A stretch of 41,270 nt of DNA from Prevotellaceae bacterium UBA1746. Its GTDB lineage: Bacteria > Bacteroidota > Bacteroidia > Bacteroidales > Bacteroidaceae. The stretch is from the NCBI GenBank assembly GCA_905369775.1, contig CAJPJR010000014.1:1-41270 (forward strand), written 5' to 3'. The translations under genes were made by a program, and so were the position numbers. The notes beneath the pieces were generated by a model that searched no databases, was not told the origin of the DNA, and saw only the letters and a program-made list of their open reading frames with translations. This document shows positions 8,471 through 15,902 of the stretch, piece by piece (the first letter of the stretch is position 1; each line of letters opens with the position of its first letter).

Positions 8471-9592
8471 ATGAAAATATTACTCCTCGGCGATTATTCC
8501 AACGTCCACGCCACCTTGGCGGAAGGTTTGCGCACACTTGGTCACGAAGTCACGCTGGCCTCCGATGGCGACGGGTGGAAAGCATACGCCCGCGACGTTG
8601 ATTTGAAACGTTACGGCATGAATTGGCGCTCCACAATGGCCTTTCTCTGGCGATTGTGGCGCGCCTTTCGTCATTTCAAGGGCTACGACGTCGTGCAACT
8701 CATCAACCCTGTTTTCCTTCCCCTGCGTGCCGAGCGCATGCGCCCCTTCTATCGTTGGTTGCGCCGGCACAACCGCCGTGTCTTTCTCGGAGCTTTCGGG
8801 ATGGACCGCTATTGGGTCAAAGCCGGATTGGACTGCCAAACCTTTCGGTACAGTGATTTCAACCTCGGTTCGCAGGTGCGGCAGCGCGCGGACAACGATA
8901 TTTGGATCGCAGAATGGCTCCATGGCGAAAAAGGTCGACTCAATACTTATATAGCGCAGGATTGCGACGGCATTGTGGCGGGACTTTACGAGTATGATAC
9001 CTCCTATCGGAAAAAATTCGCCGACAAATTGCGCTTCATTCCCTTTCCAATCGATGTAAGGCGCGCACCCTTGATCGCGGACTTCGACAAAACTGATTTC
9101 CCTGCCGAACGGCCGGTGCGCTTCTTCGTCGGTGTGCAGCGCGACAGGAGCAGTTACAAGGGGACCGACGTGATGTTGCGCGCATTACGGCGTTTGGAGG
9201 CTGAGCGGCCCGATGAAGTGCAAGTGGTGAAGGTGGAGAATGTGCCTTTCGAGGAATATAAGAAGGTCATGCTTTCGTGCGATGTGCTGCTTGATCAACT
9301 CTATTCTTACACGCCCGCAATGAACGCGCTGCAAGCCATGGCCCAAGGACTCGTTGTCGTGAGCGGAGGAGAACCCGAATCCTATGAAATCTTGGGATGC
9401 ACCGACATCCACCCGATAGTTAACGTCTTACCGAACGAGGCGGACGTGTATGAGCAGTTGCGCGCCTTGGTCGACCATAAGGCGCGTCTTCCTCAGCTCT
9501 CGCATGAGAGCCGGCTTTACATCGAACGCTACCATGATCATTTGAAAGTGGCACAAGCTTATCTCGACTTTTGGCAAAGTGTCGGGAAATAG
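8471..9592 (+). CDS. Glycosyltransferase, GT-B fold (GT1/GT4-like)
   Basis: 373 residues from the ATG at 8471; the frame is open further upstream, but MKILLLGDYSNVHATLAEGL is a classic GT-B N-terminus. The C-terminal half has the nucleotide-sugar region: GVQRDRSSYKGTDVMLRAL, then CDVLLDQLYSYTPAMNALQA and MAQGLVVVSGGEPESYEI. It probably moves a sugar from an activated donor onto a lipid or polysaccharide acceptor at the cytoplasmic face of the membrane; donor and acceptor cannot be read from sequence. The usual acidic residue before the second half of the EX7E motif is replaced by the Ser-Tyr-Thr-Pro stretch. It is the last gene of the plus-strand group and is followed by a strong hairpin. Confidence 0.87.
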   Translation: MKILLLGDYSNVHATLAEGLRTLGHEVTLASDGDGWKAYARDVDLKRYGMNWRSTMAFLWRLWRAFRHFKGYDVVQLINPVFLPLRAERMRPFYRWLRRHNRRVFLGAFGMDRYWVKAGLDCQTFRYSDFNLGSQVRQRADNDIWIAEWLHGEKGRLNTYIAQDCDGIVAGLYEYDTSYRKKFADKLRFIPFPIDVRRAPLIADFDKTDFPAERPVRFFVGVQRDRSSYKGTDVMLRALRRLEAERPDEVQVVKVENVPFEEYKKVMLSCDVLLDQLYSYTPAMNALQAMAQGLVVVSGGEPESYEILGCTDIHPIVNVLPNEADVYEQLRALVDHKARLPQLSHESRLYIERYHDHLKVAQAYLDFWQSVGK

Positions 9593-9642
9593 GTTGCGAA
9601 GCACGTGGAGTCCCCTTGCGGTTCTTCCTTCCCGCTCAGCGA

Positions 9643-9687
9643 AAACAACAAGCGCGCACCGTCTCAGACGATGCGCGCTTGTTGTTT
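9643..9687. terminator. Strong terminator hairpin between convergent genes
   Basis: AAACAACAAGCGCGCA at 9643-9658 is an exact inverted copy of 9672-9687. Inside the loop CGTCT and AGACG also pair. It sits between the stop of the plus-strand glycosyltransferase and the stop of the minus-strand secreted protein, so it can serve both directions. A pure U-tract is missing; the stem ends in TTGTTGTTT. Confidence 0.75.
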
Positions 9688-9713
9688 GAGAACGTCCACG
9701 GGAGACGATCGAA

Positions 9714-10331
9714 TTAGAGGCGTTTGAACACGATGTTCATGTAAGTCTTGTCCGTCACCACGGCAGGAACATTCACCAACTTGTAGGTGAGAATGCCGGT
9801 ATCGTCGACGGCCACGTCTTTGACTACCGTATTGTCGTAGTAAGTTACGAAGAAGCCCAGATCAGACACTTGTTCCACGGGCAAAGCCGTCGACGACGGG
9901 CTGGCCGTTGCGGGAGGTGTCACTGCGGCCAAGCTCGGTTGGAAGCGTTCGCGGTAAATTTTGTGCAAGTCGATGGTAAACACGGTGCCATCATACTCGG
10001 GCGCTGACACATCGGTGGGCATAATGTAGCCGGGCAAGTAGAAGAAGAGCGGCCAGGCACCGGGCATCGAACCGAACACGCCTTGCGCGTTGGCCACCAC
10101 CACACGTTTAGGGTCGAAGTGGTTGGCTTTCGTTTGATCGTACTGGCCGGCTGCCGAAGTTGTTACGCCTTCTCCGGCTTTGGGGAGAGATTGGATGCGA
10201 GCCGTTCCGTTCACGTGCAGACGCTCCGTGGGAGCCGTTGCGTTCACACCAACACGGCCACGCTCGGCCTGGGCCATTGCGGAAGCGCCGCAAGTGAGCG
10301 CTGCCAGGAAAAGAATATGTCGAAGTTTCAT
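9714..10331 (-). CDS. Secreted hypothetical protein (paralogue A of a tandem pair)
   Basis: 205 residues. MKLRHILFLAALTCGASAMAQ is a clear signal peptide ending in AMAQ, so the protein is exported. The mature N-terminus (VGVNATAPTERLHVNGTARI) resembles the motif that precedes many Bacteroidota surface or tail-fibre-like proteins with 'VGINTTAPTE.LHV' repeats. A Pro/Ala/Thr/Ser-rich spacer follows at about residues 137-150, then a C-terminal block (LPVEQVSDLGFFVTYYDN, VVKDVAVDDTGILTYKL). The same order of blocks occurs in the gene at 10503-11165. No catalytic motif, sortase signal or T9SS C-terminal domain is visible. Function unknown; a surface structural or binding role is only a guess. Confidence 0.8.
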   Translation of the reverse strand: MKLRHILFLAALTCGASAMAQAERGRVGVNATAPTERLHVNGTARIQSLPKAGEGVTTSAAGQYDQTKANHFDPKRVVVANAQGVFGSMPGAWPLFFYLPGYIMPTDVSAPEYDGTVFTIDLHKIYRERFQPSLAAVTPPATASPSSTALPVEQVSDLGFFVTYYDNTVVKDVAVDDTGILTYKLVNVPAVVTDKTYMNIVFKRL

Positions 10332-10502
10332 GAGGGAAATCTATTGGAAAGAGGAAGTAGTGGGAATCTGGTGGGAGTGGTCCGTCGATTAACGCGTGGT
10401 GGTGGTTCACCTTAGGCGCGTTGATTCGGCATGCATACCGAAGGAGAGGTCGATCGACAAGCAAAAACGCCCGATCTCCCGAACTTCCGTCTTGCAGTGC
10501 GT

Positions 10503-11165
10503 TTATTTCAGTTTGAAGATCACATCCATGAACGTATATTCCGTGGCTTCCGATCCGGCGATCACGCGATATTTCAGTACACCGCTGTTGTTGATGCTCA
10601 CATCTTTGAAGACGTTGGAATCATAGTAGGTGATGTAAAATTCCAGATCAGCCGCTTGTTCCACGGGGAGTGCGCCGGCCGAAGGGCTCACTGCGCGGGT
10701 AGCTGCCGCAGAACCGGGAGTCGGAGTGCCGGTCGGGTTGGTGAATTGCTCCACATAGCGGTCGTAGAGATTGATTTCGAACATGCCCGACGTATTATTA
10801 TAGTAATTGCTCGTAGTTTCGAGGGGCAATACGATGCAAGGCATGTGGAAGAACAGTGGCTTCACGGCCATGCTGTAACCAATCACACCGTTGGCGTCAG
10901 CTTGGATCACGCGGTGTGCATCGGCATCAAACGTCTGATCGCGACCACCGGCGGAGAGAGTGCCGTCGGGTTTCGTGTAAACCGAGGTGGCAGTTCCTGT
11001 CTTCGGAAGGGATTCCACGCGCACGCGCCCTTTCACGTGCAGATCTTCTGTCGGCACACGCACGCCGACGCCCACTGCATCCTGACGACTTTGCGCATGC
11101 AAAGCCACGGGCAGAAAGAGTGCGGGGATCGCCAGTGCCAAAAGTTTGGAGATACGATGATTCAT
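10503..11165 (-). CDS. Secreted hypothetical protein (paralogue B of a tandem pair)
   Basis: 220 residues, starting MNHRISKLLALAIPALFLPV with cleavage probably after HAQ. The mature protein begins VGVGVRVPTEDLHVKGRVRV and ends with LPVEQAADLEFYITYYDS, then NVFKDVSINNSGVLKYRV, the same two blocks as in the downstream paralogue. The centre is more diverged and contains a Gly/Thr/Pro/Ala-rich spacer (about residues 141-158). The two genes are 171 bases apart on the same strand and may form one transcript. A candidate -7 box lies about 230 bases upstream, which would leave a long leader. Function is not recognised; the pair could be surface fibre or adhesin-like subunits. Confidence 0.8.
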   Translation of the reverse strand: MNHRISKLLALAIPALFLPVALHAQSRQDAVGVGVRVPTEDLHVKGRVRVESLPKTGTATSVYTKPDGTLSAGGRDQTFDADAHRVIQADANGVIGYSMAVKPLFFHMPCIVLPLETTSNYYNNTSGMFEINLYDRYVEQFTNPTGTPTPGSAAATRAVSPSAGALPVEQAADLEFYITYYDSNVFKDVSINNSGVLKYRVIAGSEATEYTFMDVIFKLK

Positions 11166-11394
11166 TCTGTTGTTTTTTTGTTTCTGTTGTTCGGTTGCCG
11201 AGGAGCTCGGCGCATTTTCCGACGGGCGAACCCGAAGGAAGAGAGGACGTGGTCACTCGGTCAGTGAATTTCGGGGTGGCCTCGTTCAGGCGTCCCGACG
11301 TTTCACTCATCGCTTTCATCTCATGGACGAGCGGCGTACGTCTTTCGGCTCACCACCCGACGAGATCGACTGATGGTAGCTACTTATACGCGTA

Positions 11395-11402
11395 CAAATT
11401 TA
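11395..11402 (-). promoter_or_regulatory. Possible -7 promoter box upstream of secreted protein B
   Basis: On the minus strand this reads TAAATTTG, an exact match to the Bacteroidota -7 consensus TAnnTTTG. No TTTG element is present at 19-21 bases upstream, which lowers confidence. If used, the transcript would carry a leader of about 220 bases before the ATG at 11165. Confidence 0.35.
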
Positions 11403-11701
11403 GAGACTATCGACAAATAGTGGGGAGAAACAAGCCAAGAAACCGCTCTATTTATACGAATAGTGTCTGTGTTGTTATGTCTATATTGCAAATTAGCCTG
11501 TTTGAGCGCTTTCTCGTTCGGTTTATCTGAAAAAGGGCAGGCTCGGGCGCGCCTTTCGTTTAGCCGCAACCATGTACCTAATCTTTTCTGGCACAGTGGA
11601 AAAAAGTTGTGCAGCGCGGGGTTGCGTCCATTCCGGTTTGCGGTTGACCGAAAGCGCTTTTTTCCAAAAAACGCCGTTTTTACTGCGGTCTCTTCGAAGT
11701 A

Positions 11702-11738
11702 AAAGCCCGCAAGCTCCCATTGGGGCCTTGCGGGCTTT
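11702..11738 (-). terminator. Rho-independent terminator of phoH-purC
   Basis: AAAGCCCGCAAG (11702-11713) and CTTGCGGGCTTT (11727-11738) pair perfectly over 12 bases around a short loop. Read on the minus strand the stem is followed by TTTTACTTC, giving a usable U-tract. It lies 74 bases after the purC stop. Confidence 0.85.
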
Positions 11739-11811
11739 GCGTGGTTAGGGTCGCGGCGGAGGCGATGTGACGAAAGAACACGACACGGTGCCGACACTCC
11801 GCGATGCCCAT

Positions 11812-12753
11812 TTATCGGTTGAGGTAGTTGAGCACGTTTTGCTCAATGCGCTGCGTGAGGTCGGTGTGCTCTTCGCGGTCGAAGGGCTTACCCGTGATGT
11901 GTTCGTAGAGTTCGATGTAGCGGTCAGAGATGTTGGCTACGATTTCGGGCGTCATTTCCGGCACTTGCTGGCCTTCCTTGCCTTGGAAGCCGTTGGCCAT
12001 GAGCCATTCGCGCACAAATTCTTTCGAGAGTTGCTTTTGCGGTTCGCCTTTCTCGAAACGTTCCGTGTAACCGTCGGCATAGAAATAGCGGCTGGAGTCG
12101 GGCGTGTGAATCTCGTCCATGAGATAGATCTTGCCGTCGTGCTTTCCGAATTCATACTTGGTGTCCACGAGAATCAAACCGCGTTCGGCAGCCATTTTCG
12201 TGCCGCGTTCGAAGAGCGCCAGCGTGTAGCGTTCCAACACTTCGTATTCTTCGGGCGTGGCCAATCCGCGTTCGAGAATCTCGGCTTTAGAAATGTCTGC
12301 GTCGTGTTCGCCGATTTCAGCTTTTGTGGTGGGCGTGACGATCGGTGTGGGGAACTTCTCGTTCTCGCGCATGCCGTCGGGGAGAGGAATGCCGCAGATT
12401 TCGCGGGCGCCGGCCTTATAAGCGCGCCAAGCGCTGCCGCAAAGATAACCGCGAACGATCATTTCGATGGCAAAACCTTCGCAGGTCACGCCGACGGTCA
12501 CCATCGGGTCGGGAGTGGCTTCCTTCCAGTTCGGGCAAATGTCCGTCGTCGCGTCGAGAAACTGTGCCGCGATTTGGTTGAGCACCTGTCCTTTGAAGGG
12601 AATGCCCTTCGGCAGCACGACGTCGAAGGCTGAAATTCTGTCGGTGGCCACCATGACGAGACGATCGCCGAGGTTGTAGACATCGCGTACCTTCCCATGA
12701 TAGACACTACGTTGTCCCGGGAAATGGAAATCGGTTGTTGTGAGAGCACTCAT
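11812..12753 (-). CDS. purC: Phosphoribosylaminoimidazole-succinocarboxamide synthase (SAICAR synthetase)
   Basis: 313 residues. The enzyme joins aspartate to CAIR using ATP in de novo purine synthesis. The N-terminus YHGKVRDVYNLGDRLVMVAT, then DRISAFDVVLPKGIPFKG, carries the glycine-rich ATP-binding start of SAICAR synthetases. Downstream motifs are EMIVRGYLCGSAWRAYK, ILVDTKYEFG and MDEIHTPDSSRYF. It is longer than the roughly 237-residue E. coli enzyme and fits the long, yeast ADE1-like class. It starts six bases after phoH on the same strand, a pairing I recall from other Bacteroidota, and is followed by a strong terminator. Confidence 0.97.
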   Translation of the reverse strand: MSALTTTDFHFPGQRSVYHGKVRDVYNLGDRLVMVATDRISAFDVVLPKGIPFKGQVLNQIAAQFLDATTDICPNWKEATPDPMVTVGVTCEGFAIEMIVRGYLCGSAWRAYKAGAREICGIPLPDGMRENEKFPTPIVTPTTKAEIGEHDADISKAEILERGLATPEEYEVLERYTLALFERGTKMAAERGLILVDTKYEFGKHDGKIYLMDEIHTPDSSRYFYADGYTERFEKGEPQKQLSKEFVREWLMANGFQGKEGQQVPEMTPEIVANISDRYIELYEHITGKPFDREEHTDLTQRIEQNVLNYLNR

Positions 12754-12759
12754 GATGTT

Positions 12760-13776
12760 TTATTTGAGGGGTTGAGTTGTTGCTTCGTTGGCGGGCGACG
12801 CGGGGGCGGCGGCTACCGCGTCTGGTCCCTTTTCTGCCTTGTTGCGCGCGTCGGCGTCGTAGGCTTCCACTATACGGCTGACCAATTTGTGGCGGACGAT
12901 GTCTTTTTTCGTCATTTCGACGAAGGCGATGCCCGGCACATTGCGGAGAATGCGTTGGGCTTCCACCAGGCCGCTCCGTTGCGAGGACGGGAGGTCAATC
13001 TGTGTGCGGTCGCCCGTGATGATCATCTTCGTGTTCCAGCCCATGCGCGTGAGAAACATTTTGATTTGCGCCGAGGTGGTGTTTTGTGCTTCGTCCAAAA
13101 TCACGACAGCGTCGTTCAGTGTGCGACCGCGCATGAAAGCCAAGGGGGCAATCTGGATCACTTGCTGATCCATGTACTCTTGCAGCTTGGCCGGCGGGAG
13201 CATTTCTTGCAGCGCATCGTAGAGAGGTTGAAGGTAAGGGTCGATTTTGTCTTTCATGTCCCCCGGCAGGAAACCCAGCTTCTCGCCGGCTTCGACGGCA
13301 GGGCGACTCAAGATGATTTTCTTGATCTCTTTGTTCTTGAGTGCCTTGACGGCAAGGGCTATCGCCACATAGGTTTTGCCCGACCCCGCAGGGCCGACGG
13401 CAAACAGCATGTCGTTCTTAAAATAAGCCTCCACCAGCTTGCGTTGGTTCTCCGAACGCGGGGCAATGGGCTTGCCCGAAGTGGAATAGACAATGGTGTT
13501 GCGATCCTCGCCCGTGTTGCGATCGCCGTGGCGCGTGATTTCGACGACTTCCTCCTCACTCAGTTGGTTGAAGCGCGCACAATGACGTTGCAGGGCGGTA
13601 AAGGTCTCTTCAAATTCAGCCATGTCCTCTTCGGCGCCCATGACTTTGAGCACGTTGTCGCGCCCAATGATGCGGAGTTTCGGTCGGAGTGCGCGGAGAA
13701 GGCGCAGGTTGGCATTGCCGGCGCCGAAAAAGGTGGCCGGATCGGCTTCTTCAAGCAAGAAATGCTTTTCTATCAT
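12760..13776 (-). CDS. PhoH family ATPase
   Basis: 338 residues. Walker A is at 128-135 (GPAGSGKT) and Walker B at about 223-230 (AVVILDEA, followed by QNTT). TGDRTQIDLP at about 254-263 is a further PhoH-like signature. The N-terminal 100 residues form the small domain found in YbeZ/PhoH-like proteins (LRIIGRDNVLKVMGAEEDM). The family is cytoplasmic, ATP-binding and linked to RNA metabolism; its exact reaction is not settled. The C-terminus is an Ala/Pro-rich tail. It is transcribed with purC from a promoter at 13877-13907, leaving a leader of about 95 bases. Confidence 0.93.
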   Translation of the reverse strand: MIEKHFLLEEADPATFFGAGNANLRLLRALRPKLRIIGRDNVLKVMGAEEDMAEFEETFTALQRHCARFNQLSEEEVVEITRHGDRNTGEDRNTIVYSTSGKPIAPRSENQRKLVEAYFKNDMLFAVGPAGSGKTYVAIALAVKALKNKEIKKIILSRPAVEAGEKLGFLPGDMKDKIDPYLQPLYDALQEMLPPAKLQEYMDQQVIQIAPLAFMRGRTLNDAVVILDEAQNTTSAQIKMFLTRMGWNTKMIITGDRTQIDLPSSQRSGLVEAQRILRNVPGIAFVEMTKKDIVRHKLVSRIVEAYDADARNKAEKGPDAVAAAPASPANEATTQPLK

Positions 13777-13876
13777 AGACTCGTGCGAGAGAGGTGCGCA
13801 GCTTCGCGAAGGAGCGGGGCACCACTTGGGAAGTGAGGGAGTGAAGTGTGGGGCAATATTGCCGTTGTTGTGAGGG

Positions 13877-13907
13877 CAAAGGTAATGGTTTCCGTGCAGG
13901 TGGCAAA
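13877..13907 (-). promoter_or_regulatory. phoH-purC promoter
   Basis: On the minus strand: TTTG (13904-13907), a 19-base spacer, then TACCTTTG (13877-13884), matching both Bacteroidota elements. Transcription should begin near 13870. The -33 box lies three bases from the hairpin that ends the upstream DUF3108 unit. Confidence 0.75.
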
Positions 13908-13910
13908 GGC

Positions 13911-13946
13911 GCGCCGCCCCTTTCTCCGATGAGAAGAGGGCGGCGC
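13911..13946 (-). terminator. Terminator hairpin after the DUF3108 gene
   Basis: GCGCCGCCCCTTTCTC and GAGAAGAGGGCGGCGC pair around a CGAT loop with one offset, giving about 15 pairs. The stem is very GC-rich but on the minus strand is followed only by GCCTTTGCC, so the U-tract is weak. It separates the uvrB-BASS-DUF3108 unit from phoH-purC. Confidence 0.6.
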
Positions 13947-14007
13947 GGCGAGAGGAGGGAGCGCGGGGCGAAAGACCCGCTGCTTTTCGTGCTGTGCCGC
14001 GGGGTGG

Positions 14008-14817
14008 TCAGTGCACGATGGAGGTTTGCGGATGGCGCACGCCGGAAGCCGTGCGCAAGAAGGCCTTGGCGGTGCCGAAGTTCAGATTCATGTCGAGCCG
14101 AACGGGGAGGTGGTTGGCGTCGTCGGTGATGTAGAAGCGAACGATCTCCTTTTCTTTATTGTCCTTGCGTTCCATGAACGAGAATACCAAGCAACGATAA
14201 GTAATGTCGGAGTGTTCCACTTTGAACGTCTTCTTTCCGCGGAACACAATGCTTTGGCGTCCGCAATCGCGTCCGTCGGCCATGATGAAATTGCGGCGTT
14301 GCCCCTCGTTCCAGCCCGTCGGGTCGAACGAACGTGCGCGCAGCATCATCGAAACCATGTCGTAAATGCACTCATTGCTCTGCAAAGTCTGCGGATGTTC
14401 CGGACCGCGATTGGCCGAATAGCTCATCTTCACCCGGCATTTCCCTTTCGGGTAGCTATAGCGGATGGCATCCACGCGGAAGTACTTGCCTTCGTGTGCC
14501 CGCTTCGTGTAGTAGAGCGGGGTGACGTTCATATCGGTGAAACTCGTCAGGGTGTCGCGCATCACGAATAGCTTGTCCGCCCGCTTATTGGTCGAAGTCG
14601 TGAGATAGGTGCGGTAAGCCGGTTTGCCTTCGAAGGTGGTTTTCCGAATGCTCCATTGAGCGTGGCCCACATTGATCCAAACGAAAGCCCAGTTGAAGTA
14701 TAAATCGTAGTTCAACGTTTCGCCGTCCTGAAATGCCGTATTGCCGGAACCGCATTGCGCCGAGGCCGAACAGACACTGAGCCAGAGGCCGAGAAAAAAG
14801 AAGAGAAGTCGTTGCAT
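14008..14817 (-). CDS. DUF3108 domain exported protein
   Basis: 269 residues from the ATG at 14817, chosen because MQRLLFFFLGLWLSVCSASA is a signal peptide; the longer open frame adds only a basic, Pro-rich stretch. The mature protein begins with the DUF3108 pattern GETLNYDLYFNWAFVWINVG and continues with YRTYLTTSTNKRADKLFVMR, IYDMVSMMLRAR and RFYITDDANHLPVRLDM. These are typical beta-rich periplasmic proteins of unknown function found across Bacteroidota and Proteobacteria. It lies 109 bases after the BASS transporter, with a TATATATAAG spacer motif between, and is followed by a hairpin. A role in envelope maintenance is only inferred from export. Confidence 0.88.
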   Translation of the reverse strand: MQRLLFFFLGLWLSVCSASAQCGSGNTAFQDGETLNYDLYFNWAFVWINVGHAQWSIRKTTFEGKPAYRTYLTTSTNKRADKLFVMRDTLTSFTDMNVTPLYYTKRAHEGKYFRVDAIRYSYPKGKCRVKMSYSANRGPEHPQTLQSNECIYDMVSMMLRARSFDPTGWNEGQRRNFIMADGRDCGRQSIVFRGKKTFKVEHSDITYRCLVFSFMERKDNKEKEIVRFYITDDANHLPVRLDMNLNFGTAKAFLRTASGVRHPQTSIVH

Positions 14818-14926
14818 GTCATCGAATTTGAGGAGTGCTCTGCGGCGAGTGGACGGCGCGGGGGCCTTATCTCGTGTCGGCACTCCATATTATATATAAG
14901 AGGTGTGCGAAGTGCTTGTTGTGGGC

Positions 14927-15889
14927 TCAGTTCTTGGGATGTTTTCCCACCTGCGAGAGTTGATAGCTGTTCCACACATTGTGGAAAATGCTGTAAAATC
15001 CGCCTGCAATTGAGCTGACGGGATCGAAAAACGTGTAGCCCGCCCAAATGGCGAAGACCGTATTCTTTTGTCCCAAGGCCTGTGCCGGCGCAATCGGCTC
15101 GCCGATGCGCTGACCGATGCGGCGTCCGAGGGCAAACTGCACGACGCAGGCCAGCAAAGCCGCGACACCGATGCCGAACAGCACCGTGCCGGGCGCATCG
15201 GTGTGCACCAAGGCGTGAGTCGAAGAGGTGATGGCCAGTGTTAGACACACGGCCCAGAGGTAGAACGCGAAGTCCTTGAGTTGCAACAGCCTTTGGTGCA
15301 AACGCGGCAGCCAGAGGCGCACCGCCCATGCGGCCAAGAAAGGACAAATGAGCATGGGAAAGACGCGAGCCAGGATCATGGCAAACGAAGTGACGAAGTC
15401 CCGCCCGCCGTGAGGGGCCACAACCGAAACGACGGCGGGAATGAGCAGCGCGGCGAGGAGATTGATGAGCATCGTGTAGGTGGTCACACCCTCAATGTCC
15501 CCGCCCAGCTTGCCCGTGATCACGGCGCACGAAGTGGCGGTGGGACAAATGAGACAGAGCATGGCTCCCTCGATCACGGGGCGCCCGCTCCACGTCGGGA
15601 AATAGTGGAGCAGAACGGCCAAAGCGGTGAAAGTCAGCGCTTGGAAGGCCAGATGTCGGGCGTGCCAGCGGCGTAGGCGCAGGTGGCGCGGATCGATCTT
15701 GCAAAAGGTGACGAACAGCATGGTGAAAATGAGCCACGGCTGTACGAATTTCACCACCGAAATGGCTTCTTCCTCATAGGTTGGGCCGAAGGGTAGGGCC
15801 ATCCAACCGAAATAGAGGAGGACGCCGAGGGCAATGGCGAAGGCCAACATCCACGAGCGGAGGAAACGGAGGAGAGCATCAGCAGTCAT
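14927..15889 (-). CDS. Bile acid:sodium symporter (BASS) family transporter
   Basis: 320 residues with about nine or ten hydrophobic helices. The first follows the basic start (MLAFAIALGVLLYFGWMALP). Family hallmarks are the stretch EGAMLCLICPTATSCAVITG near the middle and ALGQKNTVFAIWAGYTFFDP near the C-terminus, the two crossover regions that bind sodium and substrate in BASS proteins. It sits in the inner membrane. The real substrate of bacterial members is usually an organic acid and cannot be told here. It starts 13 bases after the uvrB stop, so the two are likely co-transcribed, though no functional link is obvious. Confidence 0.88.
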   Translation of the reverse strand: MTADALLRFLRSWMLAFAIALGVLLYFGWMALPFGPTYEEEAISVVKFVQPWLIFTMLFVTFCKIDPRHLRLRRWHARHLAFQALTFTALAVLLHYFPTWSGRPVIEGAMLCLICPTATSCAVITGKLGGDIEGVTTYTMLINLLAALLIPAVVSVVAPHGGRDFVTSFAMILARVFPMLICPFLAAWAVRLWLPRLHQRLLQLKDFAFYLWAVCLTLAITSSTHALVHTDAPGTVLFGIGVAALLACVVQFALGRRIGQRIGEPIAPAQALGQKNTVFAIWAGYTFFDPVSSIAGGFYSIFHNVWNSYQLSQVGKHPKN

Positions 15890-15902
15890 ACAGGGAGAAC
15901 AG

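Larger units (their letters stand above)
11166..11811. other. 646-base gene-free stretch between secreted protein B and purC
   Basis: No convincing coding frame is visible on either strand. The stretch holds the purC terminator at 11702-11738 and a possible -7 box at 11395-11402 for the secreted protein. Its middle (about 11390-11520) is more AT-rich than the flanks. An A/T-rich block near 11650-11680 has no clear function. A small RNA or long 5' leader could lie here, but I cannot show one. Confidence 0.5.

Noticed and set aside
10391..10423. Inverted repeat AACGCG...CGCGTT between the secreted paralogues
   Set aside because: Only six outer pairs with a partial inner stem and no T-run; could be chance.
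12697..13836. Plus-strand frame of 379 codons opposite phoH
   Set aside because: Antisense shadow; it spans the phoH-purC junction and carries no motif.
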